Positions 1-10,607 of a DNA stretch of 64,000 nt are shown in pieces (the stretch's first letter is position 1; every line of letters begins with the position of its first letter). Source of the DNA: Streptococcus oralis (GTDB lineage: Bacteria; Bacillota; Bacilli; Lactobacillales; Streptococcaceae); NCBI RefSeq assembly GCF_016127915.1, contig NZ_CP066059.1, positions 682,001-746,000 on the forward strand, given 5' to 3'. The notes under the pieces were generated by a model. It did no database searches and was not told where the DNA came from. It saw nothing but the letters and a program-made list of their open reading frames with translations. A program made the translations under genes and the position numbers.

Positions 1-470
1 ATCCCAAAGTCCGTGACCTTAGCTGTGCCGTCTGGTGTCAAGAGGATATTTTGAGGTTTCAAATCCCGGTGAACAATTCCTCGAGTATGGGCTAAGCGCA
101 TGGCCAAGAGGATTTGCCCCATGATCCGAACTGCTTCTTCATTTGAAAGAGGATAGTGTTCTTTGATATAACGCTTGAGGTCAAGACCTGCTACGTATTC
201 CATAGCTAGGTACTGTTGACCGTCTTCCTCACCAATATCTGTTATCCGAACGATATGAGGATGGTCCAGATCCGCCATGGCCCTCGCTTCACGCTGGAAA
301 CGTGCCACAGCAATCGGGTCCGTCTGGTAGTTGGTCCTCAGGACCTTCACTGCCACTTCTTCCCCGTCTAGGATCAAATCCTTGGCCAAGTAAACATCTG
401 CCATGCCTCCTCGACCAATCTGCTTGACAATCCGATACCGCCCGGCAAAAATCTTGCCGATTTGGATCAT
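1..470 (-). CDS. stkP: Serine/threonine protein kinase StkP (PknB family), N-terminal part only
   Basis: This is the amino-terminal ~156 residues of a Hanks-type Ser/Thr kinase that runs off the left edge. Visible kinase motifs are the glycine-rich loop [10 protein letters not shown] (about residues 18-27), the ATP-anchoring lysine in VAVKVL (K42), the catalytic loop HRDLKPQN and the DFG metal-binding motif at the very end of the window. The PASTA and transmembrane parts expected of StkP lie outside. The start ATG at 468-470 overlaps the stop of the upstream phosphatase gene by 4 nt (ATGA), so kinase and phosphatase are translationally coupled. In streptococci StkP senses cell-wall state and phosphorylates division proteins. 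Family assignment is secure; the specific name rests on the phpP neighbour. Confidence 0.93.
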
Positions 471-1207
471 TCTGCTGCCTCCTCGTTCATGTAAACAAGG
501 GCAACCGTAATGTTGTCTAAACCTCCTGCATTGTTAGCGAAACGAATAAGGGTTGCCGCCTTGTCTGCTAGGGAAATATCGCTGGTTACGATATCATAAA
601 TCTCGCTTGCCGAAATCATATTGGTCAAACCATCACTATTGAGCAAGAGATAATCTCCTGACTCCAGTGTAATCATCCCAAAATCTGGCTGGATTTCATC
701 TTTTTGTCCGATAGACTGGGTGATGATATTCTTTTGAGGGTGAGTTTCTGCTTCTTCTGGAGTCAATTGACCAGCCTTGAGCAATTCATTAACCAAGGAA
801 TGGTCACTCGTCAACTGGTGGTATTCTTCTCCACGAATCAAACCGATACGAGAATCTCCAATATGAGCATAGATGGCTTGGTTGTCAATAAACGCAACAG
901 CTTCTAGCGTTGTTCCCATACCTCTGTAGGCTTCGTCCTGACCTAGTTGATGAATTTTTTGATTTTCAATCTCCAGGTAGTGGGCAAACCACTCACGAAC
1001 TTCATTGACTGAGTCAATTTGGGTATCCACCCAAGCCACACCAAGGTCTGTTACCGCCATCTCACTAGCGATATTTCCTGCACGGTGCCCTCCCATCCCG
1101 TCAGCCAAGATGATCATAGTGCGTCCTGCTCGGTTGACAAAGTGATTGACATAGTCCTGATTATTTGTCCGTTTCTGACCAACATCTGTTAATAATGCTA
1201 TTTCCAT
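467..1207 (-). CDS. phpP: PP2C-type Ser/Thr protein phosphatase PhpP (Stp1)
   Basis: A 246-residue PPM/PP2C phosphatase, full length for bacterial stand-alone enzymes. Metal-site signatures are NNQD (D18), [11 protein letters not shown] (D36), GMGTT (96-100), HIGDSR (115-120), NSDGL (D192) and GGLDNIT (D231, N232). It is a cytosolic Mn/Mg-dependent enzyme that reverses phosphorylation by the partner kinase. Its stop codon overlaps the stkP start by 4 nt, and it lies 15 nt after rsmB. The rsmB-phpP-stkP order is the usual streptococcal arrangement and supports the cognate pairing. Confidence 0.97.
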
Positions 1208-1222
1208 TGTGTCAGTTCCTTC

Positions 1223-2536
1223 CTATTCTGATATCTTGCGAAATTGGCTGATAAAGAATCCATCACTTCCATACAATTCAGGAGTGATCAGGATGCAGCC
1301 ATCTTTCAGGATATCTTTACATTCGTGTTCTAGTTTAACCTGCTCGAACTCGGGATGACTTTCTAAAAACGCCTCAACGACTTGAAAGTTCTCCTCAGAG
1401 ACAATAGTACAGGTACTATAAGTTATTATACCACCTTTTCGTAGCGTTTGACAAACACTACCTAATATTTCCAGCTGAATTTCCTGTAAGGACGTGAAAT
1501 CTGCTGTTTCTTTATTGTATTTGATGTCTGGTTTGCGGCGCAAGAGTCCAATCCCAGAACAGGGAGCATCTACCAAAATCTTATCAAAAGAGTCCCTTTC
1601 AAAAAACTCATGCACCTTTCTGGCATCCAATTTTTGCGTTTGCACTTGATCTGCCACACCTAAACGCTCCGCATTTTCTTGGATCAAGTCCAACTTATGG
1701 TCATAAAGATCCAAAGCCGTCACCTTTCCAGATGTGAGGTAAGAAGCAATGTGGGCTGTTTTCCCACCCGGAGCCGCACAGGCATCTAGAACCTGTTCAT
1801 CACCTTGTAGATCAAGAGTCGGAGCAACCAATTGACTGGACTCGTCTTGGATGGTTATAGCCCCTTCTGCGAACAAATCATGACCTGCAAAGTGGCCTTG
1901 CTCCTTGACCAGACCAGTGGCCGCCAAAGGGGAATCAGTCGTCTCTAACACAGCTTTGAATTCCTCTTTTCGGCTCAAGTCAGTCACCCGGATGCTGGCT
2001 TTGTTACGCACCAAAAGGCTTTCAAAAATGGCTTGGGCTCGCTCTTCCCCGTACTCTTCCTTGAGCTTAGATACTAGCCAAACTGGGAGAGAATAGGCAA
2101 TGGAATCACGCTTGTTTTTGCGTTTGATGCTGTCAACATCTGGCCAGCCTTCTCGTAAAATACGACGAAGGACTGCGTTGACTAATTTCTCACTGCCTTT
2201 TTTACGTAATTTAGCCAATTCCACTGCTTCATTAACCACAGCATGATTAGGAACCTTATCCAGATAGCGGAGTTGGTAAGCACTCAGAAGGAGCAGGATA
2301 TAGAGCCAGTTATCAAGCTTATCCCGGTCTTCGATAAAGTGGGATAGGTACCATTCCAGAGTCAGTTTTCGGGCTACCGTTCCATAGACCAGCTCGGTCA
2401 CCAAGCCCTTGTCTGCTGCTGAGAGTTGACTCCCTTTGAGGTGTTTATTTAAGGCAATATTGGAGTATGCTTGATGGACAAAAACATCCTCTAGCACCTC
2501 AAGAGCGACACTTCTAGCTGTTTCTACTTTAGTCAC
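1223..2536 (-). CDS. rsmB: 16S rRNA (cytosine-967-C5)-methyltransferase RsmB (Sun)
   Basis: Makes m5C967 in 16S rRNA using SAM. The N-terminal ~140 residues are a NusB-like RNA-binding domain. The C-terminal Rossmann domain has the SAM loop [10 protein letters not shown] and the two cysteine motifs of the m5C family, DAPCSG (catalytic) and YSTCT (release). I take the GTG at 2536 (437 aa, reading VTKVETARS); a TTG one codon upstream (2539) is equally close to the GGAG site. The start lies inside the end of fmt (8-nt overlap), so translation is coupled. Length fits the family (~430-440 aa). Confidence 0.95.
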   Translation of the reverse strand: MTKVETARSVALEVLEDVFVHQAYSNIALNKHLKGSQLSAADKGLVTELVYGTVARKLTLEWYLSHFIEDRDKLDNWLYILLLLSAYQLRYLDKVPNHAVVNEAVELAKLRKKGSEKLVNAVLRRILREGWPDVDSIKRKNKRDSIAYSLPVWLVSKLKEEYGEERAQAIFESLLVRNKASIRVTDLSRKEEFKAVLETTDSPLAATGLVKEQGHFAGHDLFAEGAITIQDESSQLVAPTLDLQGDEQVLDACAAPGGKTAHIASYLTSGKVTALDLYDHKLDLIQENAERLGVADQVQTQKLDARKVHEFFERDSFDKILVDAPCSGIGLLRRKPDIKYNKETADFTSLQEIQLEILGSVCQTLRKGGIITYSTCTIVSEENFQVVEAFLESHPEFEQVKLEHECKDILKDGCILITPELYGSDGFFISQFRKISE

Positions 2537-3464
2537 CAAATCGTTCTCCTACAGTCAATGTCCGTCCAACTCCATTGAGGAAGGAAGCAATGTCCATCTT
2601 AGGCTTCCCAGCTGGCTGCACTTGCTTGAGAGACAGAGCTCCTTCAGCCGTTGCGACGATCAATTCCTTTTTGCCAATAGAGAGGATTTCACCTGGAACT
2701 CCCTGACCTTCTACTGGTAGGGCCTCATAAATCTTAAAGCGGTCTCCCTTGAGAAAAGTATGGGCAACAGGCCAAGGATTCATCCCTCGGATTTGGTTGA
2801 AGAGTTGGCGATTGGTTTTAGTCCAATCGAGTTTCTCTTCTTCTGGCTTGATATTTGGCGAGAAAGTGACTTGACTAGGATCTTGTGGTTCAGGTTGGAT
2901 TTCTCCTGCTAGGTAGCCAGGTAGCGTATCCAAAAGCAAGTCACGACCAACAATCGCTAATTTCTCAAACAAGGTGCCGACATTGTCCTCATCTGTGATA
3001 GGAATGCTACGACGAGAAATCATATCTCCTGCATCCATTTCCTTAACCATCTCCATAATGGTCACACCAGCTTCCTCATCCCCTTGAATCAAGGCATAAT
3101 GAATGGGGGCGCCACCACGGTGTTTTGGAAGAAGGGAAGCGTGAACGTTGACCGCAAAATCCATGCTATCAAGGAGTTTACTTGGGAGAAATTGTCCAAA
3201 AGCAGCAGTCACAATCCCATCCGCTCCTAGCTTCATAATGGCTTCCATCTCTGGACTTCCAGATAATTTTTCAGGCTGGTAGATAGGAAGATTTGCTTCT
3301 TTGGCAGCCTGCTTGACTGGGGTTTCTTGGATGACTTTTTTACGGCCGACAGCGCGGTCTGGCTGGGTTACAACAGCTAGAATCTCGTAACGATCATCTG
3401 ATAACAACCCCTTCAAAACTGTTGCTGAAAAGTCGGGTGTCCCCATAAAGATTAGTTTTGTCAT
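2529..3464 (-). CDS. fmt: Methionyl-tRNA formyltransferase
   Basis: Transfers a formyl group from 10-formyl-THF to initiator Met-tRNA. The 311-residue protein has the N-terminal hydrolase-like domain with [17 protein letters not shown], which carries the catalytic Asn-His and the SLLP loop. The C-terminal OB-like tRNA-binding domain follows from about residue 205. FMGTPDF at the start is typical. It sits 12 nt after priA and overlaps rsmB, forming a translation/restart operon (priA-fmt-rsmB-phpP-stkP) common to Firmicutes. Confidence 0.97.
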   Translation of the reverse strand: MTKLIFMGTPDFSATVLKGLLSDDRYEILAVVTQPDRAVGRKKVIQETPVKQAAKEANLPIYQPEKLSGSPEMEAIMKLGADGIVTAAFGQFLPSKLLDSMDFAVNVHASLLPKHRGGAPIHYALIQGDEEAGVTIMEMVKEMDAGDMISRRSIPITDEDNVGTLFEKLAIVGRDLLLDTLPGYLAGEIQPEPQDPSQVTFSPNIKPEEEKLDWTKTNRQLFNQIRGMNPWPVAHTFLKGDRFKIYEALPVEGQGVPGEILSIGKKELIVATAEGALSLKQVQPAGKPKMDIASFLNGVGRTLTVGERFGD

Positions 3465-3476
3465 TTTTTCTCCTTC

Positions 3477-5873
3477 TTATAAAAATTGCTGCGGTTCGTG
3501 GTCAATACTGAGACGAAGATCGCTATTTTCACGTTCTTGAGTCAAGGCCAAAACTCGGTTGAGAGTCTGTTCCAGCTCATCTTCTAAACGGTATTTAATC
3601 AAAATCTGGTAATGATAAAGGTTGTGGGTGCGGGCAATGGGTTTTGGTGTCGGTCCAAGGATTTTACTAGTTTCCGATAAACCTGAGCGCAAAATTCCCA
3701 TGACTTCATAGGCACGTTTGACAACCTCTTCTTCTTTCTTGTGAGAGAGGGTAATCCCAATAGTGAAATAATAAGGCGGATAGCCGAGTTGGCGTCTGAT
3801 ACTCATTTCATAGGCATAAAAACCTTCATAGTCTTGGTCTTTGGCAAATCGAATGGCATAGTGCTCCGGATTGTAAGACTGGATCAAGACCTGCCCAGCT
3901 TTTTCCGCACGGCCTGCACGGCCTGCCACCTGAGTTAAGAGTTGGAAGGTTCTCTCGGAAGAACGAAAATCAGGTAGATTCAAGGCCGTATCCGCATTGA
4001 GCACTCCAACCAAAGTCACATTTGGAAAATCCAAGCCCTTGGCAATCATCTGAGTTCCCAACAAGATATCTGCTTCCCCTTGACCAAACTGGTCAAGAAG
4101 AGCTTGGTGACTGCCTTTCCTACGGGTTGTATCCACATCCATTCGCAGAATGCGGGCCTGAGGAAAGAGTTCTGCCAGCTCATCATAGGCCTTCTGCGTC
4201 CCTGTCCCATAATAACGAATACTGCGACTCTGACAGTTGGGACAGACATGGGGAATCCCCTTAGAATAACCACAATAATGGCAGTTCATGGTCTTGGTAT
4301 CCATATGCAGGGTGAGAGAAATATCACAGTTGGGACAGCTATCTACCGTTCCACACTCCCTACACATAACAAAGCTAGAATAGCCTCGACGGTTGAGCAT
4401 GAGGACTACCTGTTCTTTTTTATCCAGACGGTCTTGGATGGCTTCTAGCAAAGGGGGCGTAAAGTTTGATGTCTCATTCTGTCCGATATAGTCCCGAAAG
4501 TCAATCACTTGAACCTCAGGAATGGTGGCTAAAGGATTGGCTCGTTGGGTCAGACGTAAGTGTTGATAGACGCCTTTTCCAGCACGCGCACGGCTTTCTA
4601 AGCTCGGTGTCGCTGAGCCAAGGACCAAGGCTGCTTGATTGTACTGGGTCCGTAAAATGGCGACCTCTCTCGCATGATAACGGGGATTGCTGTCTTGTTT
4701 GTAGCTGGCTTCATGTTCTTCATCGATAATGATGACACCTAGATTTTTTATAGGTGCAAAGATGGCCGATCTGGCTCCAACAACAACCTGAGCATCTCCA
4801 CGCTCGACCTTGCGCCATTCATCGTACTTTTCACCATTAGACAAGCCTGAGTGAAGGATGGCTACTTTCTCGCCGAAACGAGCAATGAAACGTTCCGTCA
4901 TCTGTGACGTCAGGGAAATCTCAGGTACCAGCAAAATGGCTGTCTTGCCCTTGTCCAAGGCTCCTTGGATGATCTGTAAGTAAACCTCTGTTTTCCCACT
5001 TCCTGTAATCCCTTGAAGGAGGAAAGGAGGTTGCTTACTGCCAATAGCACTGATAACCGCATCACGCGCCTGTCTTTGCTCTGGGTTCAGCTCCAAAGGT
5101 CTACTTGCTTCAATGCCTTCGAAATAAGCAGCTGAACGTTGCAATTCCTTTTGGACTATGGACACAGCACCTTGTTCCACAAAGAATTTGACTTGCTCCC
5201 GCGAATAAGATTCTAACAAACTAGCCAGAGGAGCACTTTCAGGATGAGACAGCAAATAGTCTCTCAGTTCTGCCTTTTTCTTAGCACGCGTAGAAATCTC
5301 AATCTGCTCTAGTCGATTAGCATCAACCTCATACCAAGACTGGGTCTTGACCTTCTTTTGATCGACAGCCTGGTATTCCAAACGGAGCAACCCTTTTCTG
5401 GTCAAGCGCATCATTTCTGCCTGCTTGGCTAAATCTAGAGAAGAAAAGGCTAGCGAATCTTCTAAACCGAACAAGCGCTCTTTGTCTGCCTGACTTAGGC
5501 CTTCTAAAGGATAGAGAATCTTATCATAGCTGGAGTTTAAAAATCCTGGAAGCATGGCTTTTAGAATGGAGATTTTGTAAGAAAAGACAGACTTACGTAA
5601 TTCCTCAGCCAGCCAGAGTTGCTCCTGAGTCAAGACGGGAGAAAAGTCTAGCACCTCCGCAATCTCTTTCAAGTCCTGATCTGCCACTTCTTCATCCAAC
5701 TGGGACTCCAAGCCCAACACAATCCCTTGGATCAAACGATTGCCCTTGCCGAAGGGGACATGGACCCGCATACCGACTTCCAGCATGTCTACAAATTCCT
5801 CAGGGATCTTGTAACTGTATGGCTGGTCCGTCTGCATCAGGGGAACATCCACGATAATCTTTGCGATAGCCAT
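3477..5873 (-). CDS. priA: Primosomal protein N' (replication restart helicase PriA)
   Basis: A 798-residue DEAH-family 3'-5' helicase that reloads the replisome at stalled forks. Motifs in order are an N-terminal DNA-binding domain (residues 1-~200), Walker A GITGSGKTEVY, DEEH in IIDEEHEASYK, helicase motif III GSATPS, and the zinc-binding insertion with four CxxC pairs (CRECG, CPNCD, CHYCG, CPNCQ). Motif VI QVAGRAGR follows. Length is normal for Firmicutes. It is 65 nt downstream of rpoZ on the same strand. Confidence 0.97.
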   Translation of the reverse strand: MAIAKIIVDVPLMQTDQPYSYKIPEEFVDMLEVGMRVHVPFGKGNRLIQGIVLGLESQLDEEVADQDLKEIAEVLDFSPVLTQEQLWLAEELRKSVFSYKISILKAMLPGFLNSSYDKILYPLEGLSQADKERLFGLEDSLAFSSLDLAKQAEMMRLTRKGLLRLEYQAVDQKKVKTQSWYEVDANRLEQIEISTRAKKKAELRDYLLSHPESAPLASLLESYSREQVKFFVEQGAVSIVQKELQRSAAYFEGIEASRPLELNPEQRQARDAVISAIGSKQPPFLLQGITGSGKTEVYLQIIQGALDKGKTAILLVPEISLTSQMTERFIARFGEKVAILHSGLSNGEKYDEWRKVERGDAQVVVGARSAIFAPIKNLGVIIIDEEHEASYKQDSNPRYHAREVAILRTQYNQAALVLGSATPSLESRARAGKGVYQHLRLTQRANPLATIPEVQVIDFRDYIGQNETSNFTPPLLEAIQDRLDKKEQVVLMLNRRGYSSFVMCRECGTVDSCPNCDISLTLHMDTKTMNCHYCGYSKGIPHVCPNCQSRSIRYYGTGTQKAYDELAELFPQARILRMDVDTTRRKGSHQALLDQFGQGEADILLGTQMIAKGLDFPNVTLVGVLNADTALNLPDFRSSERTFQLLTQVAGRAGRAEKAGQVLIQSYNPEHYAIRFAKDQDYEGFYAYEMSIRRQLGYPPYYFTIGITLSHKKEEEVVKRAYEVMGILRSGLSETSKILGPTPKPIARTHNLYHYQILIKYRLEDELEQTLNRVLALTQERENSDLRLSIDHEPQQFL

Positions 5874-5938
5874 TCTCTCACCTCCTTCTTGTCAGTAAAT
5901 TCTTGCAATAGAAAAAATAAGATTGAGTCCCCCCAACC

Positions 5939-6253
5939 TTAAATTTTTTCACCATCTTCTTTTTCTTTAGCGATTTGCTCTTTGATTTTCTTTTCTTCTT
6001 CTTCTCTGCGGCGTTTTTCTTCTTCGATACGGAGACGAACCGCTTCACGTTTTCCTTCTGGATCTGGGTGAATGGTTACATTTCCAGACTCGATTTCTTC
6101 TAAAGCACGAAGAGTTGATTTTTCAGACTTAAACTCTTGAGTTGCTGGCGCGCCTGCTTCTAGTTCGTGGGCACGCTTTGCTTCCAAGATTACGAGTGAA
6201 TATTTTGATGGTACCTTGTCTAGCAAGGTATCAATAGAGGGTTTTAACATCAT
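5939..6253 (-). CDS. rpoZ: RNA polymerase omega subunit
   Basis: A 104-residue omega subunit that assists folding of beta-prime and assembly of core polymerase. The N-terminal half has the conserved [17 protein letters not shown] and KRAHEL segments. The C-terminal third is a highly charged Glu/Lys/Arg helix, the usual streptococcal extension. Two ATG codons begin the gene (MM); either could be used. It follows gmk by 24 nt, and the gmk-rpoZ-priA-fmt order is conserved in Firmicutes. Confidence 0.95.
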   Translation of the reverse strand: MMLKPSIDTLLDKVPSKYSLVILEAKRAHELEAGAPATQEFKSEKSTLRALEEIESGNVTIHPDPEGKREAVRLRIEEEKRRREEEEKKIKEQIAKEKEDGEKI

Positions 6254-6277
6254 TTGCTTGTACCTGTTTCCTATAGT

Positions 6278-6970
<693 letters not shown>

Positions 6971-7001
6971 TTATCCTTCCACAGTCTTTCTATCTAGTGT
7001 A

Positions 7002-7029
7002 ACAAAAAAGCAGTAATATTTCAACTGCT
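7002..7029 (-). terminator. Rho-independent terminator after rny
   Basis: On the minus strand AGCAGT-(8 nt loop)-ACTGCT is followed by TTTTTTG, 10 nt after the rny stop codon. It separates rny from gmk. Confidence 0.8.
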
Positions 7030-7038
7030 CTTTCTTAT

Positions 7039-8652
7039 TTATTTAGCATAATCTACTGCACGAAGTTCGCGAATCACAGTTACCTTGATATTTCCTGGGT
7101 AATCGAGATTGTTTTCAATTTTCTCACGAACTTTGTGAGCCAAGATTGTGACTTTGTCGTCTTTGATTTGTCCTGGATTTACCATGATACGGATTTCACG
7201 TCCTGCTTGAAGGGCGAAGCTATTTTGCACGCCTTCAAAGCCATTGGCAATTTCTTCCAAGTCATGGAGACGCTTGATATAGCTTTCAAGAGATTCACTA
7301 CGAGCACCTGGACGCGCTGCACTCAAGGCATCTGCTGCAGCAACAATCACTGCAATGACGCTTTCGGCTTCCACATCGCCGTGGTGGCTAGCAATAGTAT
7401 TCACCACAACTGGGTGTTCCTTGTACTTACGAGCCAATTCCGTACCAATCTCAACGTGGCTACCTTCAACCTCGCGGTCAATAGCTTTCCCGATATCGTG
7501 AAGGAATCCAGCACGACGGGCAAGAGCTGCATTTTCACCAAGTTCACTGGCGATAATACCAGATAGCTTAGCAACCTCAATCGAATGACGCAAGACATTT
7601 TGTCCATATGAGGTACGGAACTGCAAGCGTCCCATGATCTTCATCAAGTCTGGATGAAGATTTGGCGCACCAATCTCATAGGCAGCAGCCTCACCGTATT
7701 CACGGATTTTATTGTCAATCTCCTGACGGTTTTTCTCCACCAACTCCTCGATACGAGCTGGGTGGATACGGCCATCCTTGAGCAACATTTCCATGGTCAT
7801 ACGAGCAATTTCACGACGAATCGGATCAAATCCTGACAAGGTTACCACTTCTGGCGTGTCGTCAATGATGACATCTACCCCTGTCAAACTTTCAAAGGTA
7901 CGAATATTTCGCCCTTCACGACCGATAATGCGCCCCTTCATAGTATCATCTGGTAGGTGAACTGTCGAGTTTGTTGACTCTGCTACATAGTCACCAGCGA
8001 TACGCTGCATAGCCTGAACCAAGATATCTTTCGCAATCTTGTCTGAACGTTCCTTCACTTCTTGCTCAGCCTCACGAATACGGCTAGCAATTTCCTTGCT
8101 CAAGTTTTCCTCTGTTTGAGCCAAGATAATATCTCGAGCCTCAGTTTGGGAAAGGGAGCCGATACGTTCAAGTTCAGCTTCTTTTTGTCTTTCGACTTCC
8201 TCTAATTGCTCTTCACGTGCATCAAGGTTTTTTGCTCTATCAGAAATACTTTGTTCTTTTTGTTCAAGTGTTTTTTCTTTGTTCGTCAAATTGTCGTCCT
8301 TACGGTCAAGGCTCGTAGCTCTCTCCGTCAAACGACTTTCAATTTGCTTGAGCTCCTGACGTTCTGACTTAAATTCAGCGTCCACTTCTTCACGGTATTT
8401 TCTGGCTTCCTCTTTGGCCTCCAATAGTGCTTCTTTTTTAAGAGACTTGCTTTCGCTCTTGGCTTCATTTAGTAATAAATCCGCTTCGCGCTCAGCTTGT
8501 CCTCGTAAATTAGTTGCTTCTTGTTCAGCATTTAGAAGCATCAACTCTGCAGCCTCTTGAGATGATTTCATCTTAGCTGAGATGCTGACATATCCAATGA
8601 CTAAACCAATGATGACGGCAAAAACAGCAATCGCAAGTGTCATGATTTCCAT
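7039..8652 (-). CDS. rny: Ribonuclease Y (membrane-anchored endoribonuclease)
   Basis: Initiates mRNA decay as a membrane-tethered endonuclease. The 537 residues show an N-terminal transmembrane helix (about 4-24), a long Glu/Lys-rich coiled coil (~25-190), a KH domain with the [12 protein letters not shown] loop, and an HD domain with the metal motif [10 protein letters not shown] preceded by RHSIEVAKL. Length and order of domains are typical. It has its own promoter (8701-8729) and terminator, so it is a single-gene unit. Confidence 0.97.
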   Translation of the reverse strand: MEIMTLAIAVFAVIIGLVIGYVSISAKMKSSQEAAELMLLNAEQEATNLRGQAEREADLLLNEAKSESKSLKKEALLEAKEEARKYREEVDAEFKSERQELKQIESRLTERATSLDRKDDNLTNKEKTLEQKEQSISDRAKNLDAREEQLEEVERQKEAELERIGSLSQTEARDIILAQTEENLSKEIASRIREAEQEVKERSDKIAKDILVQAMQRIAGDYVAESTNSTVHLPDDTMKGRIIGREGRNIRTFESLTGVDVIIDDTPEVVTLSGFDPIRREIARMTMEMLLKDGRIHPARIEELVEKNRQEIDNKIREYGEAAAYEIGAPNLHPDLMKIMGRLQFRTSYGQNVLRHSIEVAKLSGIIASELGENAALARRAGFLHDIGKAIDREVEGSHVEIGTELARKYKEHPVVVNTIASHHGDVEAESVIAVIVAAADALSAARPGARSESLESYIKRLHDLEEIANGFEGVQNSFALQAGREIRIMVNPGQIKDDKVTILAHKVREKIENNLDYPGNIKVTVIRELRAVDYAK

Positions 8653-8700
8653 GTTTTTACCTCATTAAATTTGTTTATCGAATGACATACATTCCTTAAT

Positions 8701-8729
8701 ATTCTATCATAAAAAACCGATTTTCACAA
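8701..8729 (-). promoter_or_regulatory. Promoter of rny
   Basis: Minus-strand TTGTGA, 17-nt spacer, TAGAAT, about 40 nt before the rny RBS and ATG. Confidence 0.65.
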
Positions 8730-8830
8730 ACCCAAATTGAAGAGTTTTGTGTGAATTTTAGAAGAAAGTTCTGAAATCGCCAAACAAACTTTCTAACTCT
8801 TAAAAATGACATTTTCATTAAAACATACAA

Positions 8831-8860
8831 TAAAAAAGCCTACCTTTCAATAGACTTAGT
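8831..8860. repeat. 30-bp direct repeat, copy 1 (flanks yefM-yoeB)
   Basis: Plus strand begins TAAAAAAGCCTACCTTTCA and ends AGACTTAGT. It matches 9476-9505 at 29 of 30 positions. The repeat covers the terminator plus the last stop codon of the gene before it. Confidence 0.9.
8832..8856 (-). terminator. Terminator after yoeB
   Basis: Minus-strand hairpin AGTCTATT-GAAA-GGTAGGCT followed by TTTTTT, beginning at the last base of the yoeB stop codon. Its sequence is a near copy of the tmcAL terminator at 9477-9501. Confidence 0.85.
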
Positions 8861-9110
8861 AATGATCTTTAAAGGACAAGAAAGCCACGCTATCTCCATC
8901 TATCATATAAATCAAGCGATTTTCTGCATCAATGCGCCGTGACCAAGATCCTTGATAGTCATACTTGAGTGGTTCTGGTTCCCCCATTCCTACAAAAGGA
9001 TCGCGTTGAATATCTTTGATTAATTTATTGACCCTTTTTAATGTCTTCTTATCTTGGTTTTGCCAATAGCAATAATCCGCCCAGGCATCTTCTGTAAATT
9101 TGAGCATCAT
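8856..9110 (-). CDS. yoeB: Type II toxin YoeB (RelE/ParE-fold mRNA interferase)
   Basis: An 84-residue toxin, exactly the length of E. coli YoeB. It has the catalytic residues at the same numbers: E46, R65, H83 and a terminal Y84 (protein ends KDHY). Known members cleave mRNA in the ribosomal A site and are neutralised by YefM. The gene is 3 nt after the antitoxin gene, so the two form one operon. The pair is flanked by 30-bp direct repeats that include the upstream gene's terminator, suggesting it arrived as a cassette. The catalytic set is complete, so the toxin is predicted active. Confidence 0.95.
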   Translation of the reverse strand: MMLKFTEDAWADYCYWQNQDKKTLKRVNKLIKDIQRDPFVGMGEPEPLKYDYQGSWSRRIDAENRLIYMIDGDSVAFLSFKDHY

Positions 9111-9113
9111 TTC

Positions 9114-9368
9114 TCACTCCTCAATCACATGTACCTGAGTGCCTCCAGCACGAACTTGAGCCATTCCTCGCAAGACCTTGTCAGAAAGTTCCTTATTTTG
9201 AGCGATTCTCAGGGTTTCCTGAATACTATCCCACTCGCTCTTTGAAAGGACTACAATATCCTCATCTGGATTTTTATTGACCACCGTTAAAGGCTCAAAT
9301 TCATCATTTACCTTCTTCATGTAGTCTTTTAAATGATTTCGGAATGTTGAGTAAAGAACTACTTCCAT
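9114..9368 (-). CDS. yefM: Antitoxin YefM (Phd/YefM family)
   Basis: An 84-residue antitoxin with an N-terminal DNA-binding Phd/YefM fold (MEVVLYSTFRNHL..., VVLSKSEWDSIQETL) and a flexible C-terminal toxin-wrapping tail. I choose the ATG at 9368 (preceded by GAGG, 7-nt spacing). An in-frame ATG two codons upstream (9374) is possible. The promoter (9399-9427) and a CTTGTACAAG palindrome just upstream of it fit autoregulation by the YefM-YoeB complex. Confidence 0.94.
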   Translation of the reverse strand: MEVVLYSTFRNHLKDYMKKVNDEFEPLTVVNKNPDEDIVVLSKSEWDSIQETLRIAQNKELSDKVLRGMAQVRAGGTQVHVIEE

Positions 9369-9398
9369 AACCATACCTCATTTTACCTCTTTTCCACT

Positions 9399-9427
9399 AT
9401 TATACACAAAAAGAAAGAAATTGTCAG
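9399..9427 (-). promoter_or_regulatory. Promoter of yefM-yoeB
   Basis: Minus-strand CTGACA, 17-nt spacer, TATAAT, about 30 nt before the yefM start. Confidence 0.75.
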
Positions 9428-9430
9428 GAA

Positions 9431-9440
9431 CTTGTACAAG
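9431..9440. promoter_or_regulatory. Candidate YefM operator (TGTACA-core palindrome)
   Basis: The perfect palindrome CTTGTACAAG ends 3 nt upstream of the -35 box. Characterised YefM operators have a TGTACA core, so this is the likely autoregulatory site. Function is inferred. Confidence 0.6.
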
Positions 9441-9475
9441 ATTCTTCTTTTCTATCTATTTATTCGAAAATCTTC

Positions 9476-9505
9476 TAAAAAAGCCTACCTTTCAGTAGAC
9501 TTAGT
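9476..9505. repeat. 30-bp direct repeat, copy 2 (flanks yefM-yoeB)
   Basis: Differs from 8831-8860 at one position (G for A in the hairpin stem). Copy 2 sits at the tmcAL stop codon and terminator. The 645-bp offset between copies equals the toxin-antitoxin cassette. Confidence 0.9.
9477..9501 (-). terminator. Terminator after tmcAL
   Basis: Minus-strand AGTCTACT-GAAA-GGTAGGCT hairpin followed by TTTTTT directly after the tmcAL stop codon. Confidence 0.88.
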
Positions 9506-10598
9506 TTGTTTCTATCCTAATCGGGACTCTGCCGAAATTCTGCTCTACGATGCTTGGGTGTCCTAGTTGGTAAATCTGGTCTGCCTTTTGAATCATAGCA
9601 TCCCAAGGTTCTTTGCCAATTCGGCTAACTAGATGGACCTGCCCTTTCAGAGACTTGAGGTGTTGTCTGCCTTTTTCGGTAAAGCCAAGGACATGGATGG
9701 CTTCTGGCAAGTCACTTTCTCTAGCTTGCACCAAGATATAAGTCAATAGGCGTCTGACACGCGCCTTGGTATAACGCTTGGTCGCAACCGCCTCGACCAA
9801 TTCCTCCACAGACTGGGCTGTTTTGATAGCTTCCTTGATGCGCACAGCCATTTCTTGATTGACCTGATAGATCGTTGTTAAATCTGGATTTGACAAAATT
9901 TGATAGCGGAGCAAGGGAAAATAATCATCCCAACTCACCTTATTAGCATTTTCAAAGAGGGCAACAGAAGGCATAAAGCGTTCTAAAAAATCTTTGTCTG
10001 ATTGGTACTGACGGAGGGATGTCGCTGAGGCAAAGTCCACATTCTTATCCACAGAATGGTAACCAGCTCCCTGACGCTGAATCGGATGCAACTTGATGTT
10101 TCGTCCCGCAACTGCCTTTGCATAGGCCAAAGCTAGAACATGATTGGGGGTATTGCCTGAAAAATCAAGACCTCCAAATTCCTTCCACATGGCTTGGGTT
10201 TTCTGAGGATAGGAGAGCGAATCAGGCAGATTTTCCACAAAATTCTCCATCTCAGTGCCTTGCTCTGTGTATAAGTCAGCAACTTTCTGATAATCCAGAA
10301 CTTCCTCTGTCCCGAAAGCGAGGGTATCAATGCCCAAGCGAGCCAAGATATCCACAGCTCCTTGACCGAAGAAATCTGCTGCCTGAACACTGACTAAAAA
10401 GGGCAATTCCACTACCAGATCCGCTCCATTTTCCAGCGCCATCTGAGCCCGAGTCCACTTGTCCACGATAGCAGGCTCTCCACGCTGCATGAAATTCCCA
10501 GACATGGCAACGATTTTCAGTCCCTCCGCCTGCTCCAGCAGATATTTATGCCCATTATGAAAAGGATTGAACTCCGCGATAATACCTGTAATGGTCAT
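9501..10598 (-). CDS. tmcAL: tRNA(Met) cytidine acetate ligase TmcAL (YlbM)
   Basis: A 365-residue nucleotidyltransferase-like enzyme that makes N4-acetylcytidine in the elongator tRNA-Met anticodon from acetate and ATP. The N-terminal HxGH-type motif is seen in [16 protein letters not shown]. Also present are [16 protein letters not shown] and a family-typical basic C-terminal region. It starts 9 nt after the methyltransferase gene, so the two are probably co-transcribed, and it ends in a strong terminator. Full length for the family. Confidence 0.93.
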   Translation of the reverse strand: MTITGIIAEFNPFHNGHKYLLEQAEGLKIVAMSGNFMQRGEPAIVDKWTRAQMALENGADLVVELPFLVSVQAADFFGQGAVDILARLGIDTLAFGTEEVLDYQKVADLYTEQGTEMENFVENLPDSLSYPQKTQAMWKEFGGLDFSGNTPNHVLALAYAKAVAGRNIKLHPIQRQGAGYHSVDKNVDFASATSLRQYQSDKDFLERFMPSVALFENANKVSWDDYFPLLRYQILSNPDLTTIYQVNQEMAVRIKEAIKTAQSVEELVEAVATKRYTKARVRRLLTYILVQARESDLPEAIHVLGFTEKGRQHLKSLKGQVHLVSRIGKEPWDAMIQKADQIYQLGHPSIVEQNFGRVPIRIETN

Positions 10599-10607
10599 GA
10601 TGTTCTC

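Noticed and set aside
7135..7566. 143-codon plus-strand frame opposite rny
   Set aside because: It is a shadow of the well-conserved HD domain of RNase Y with no start signal.
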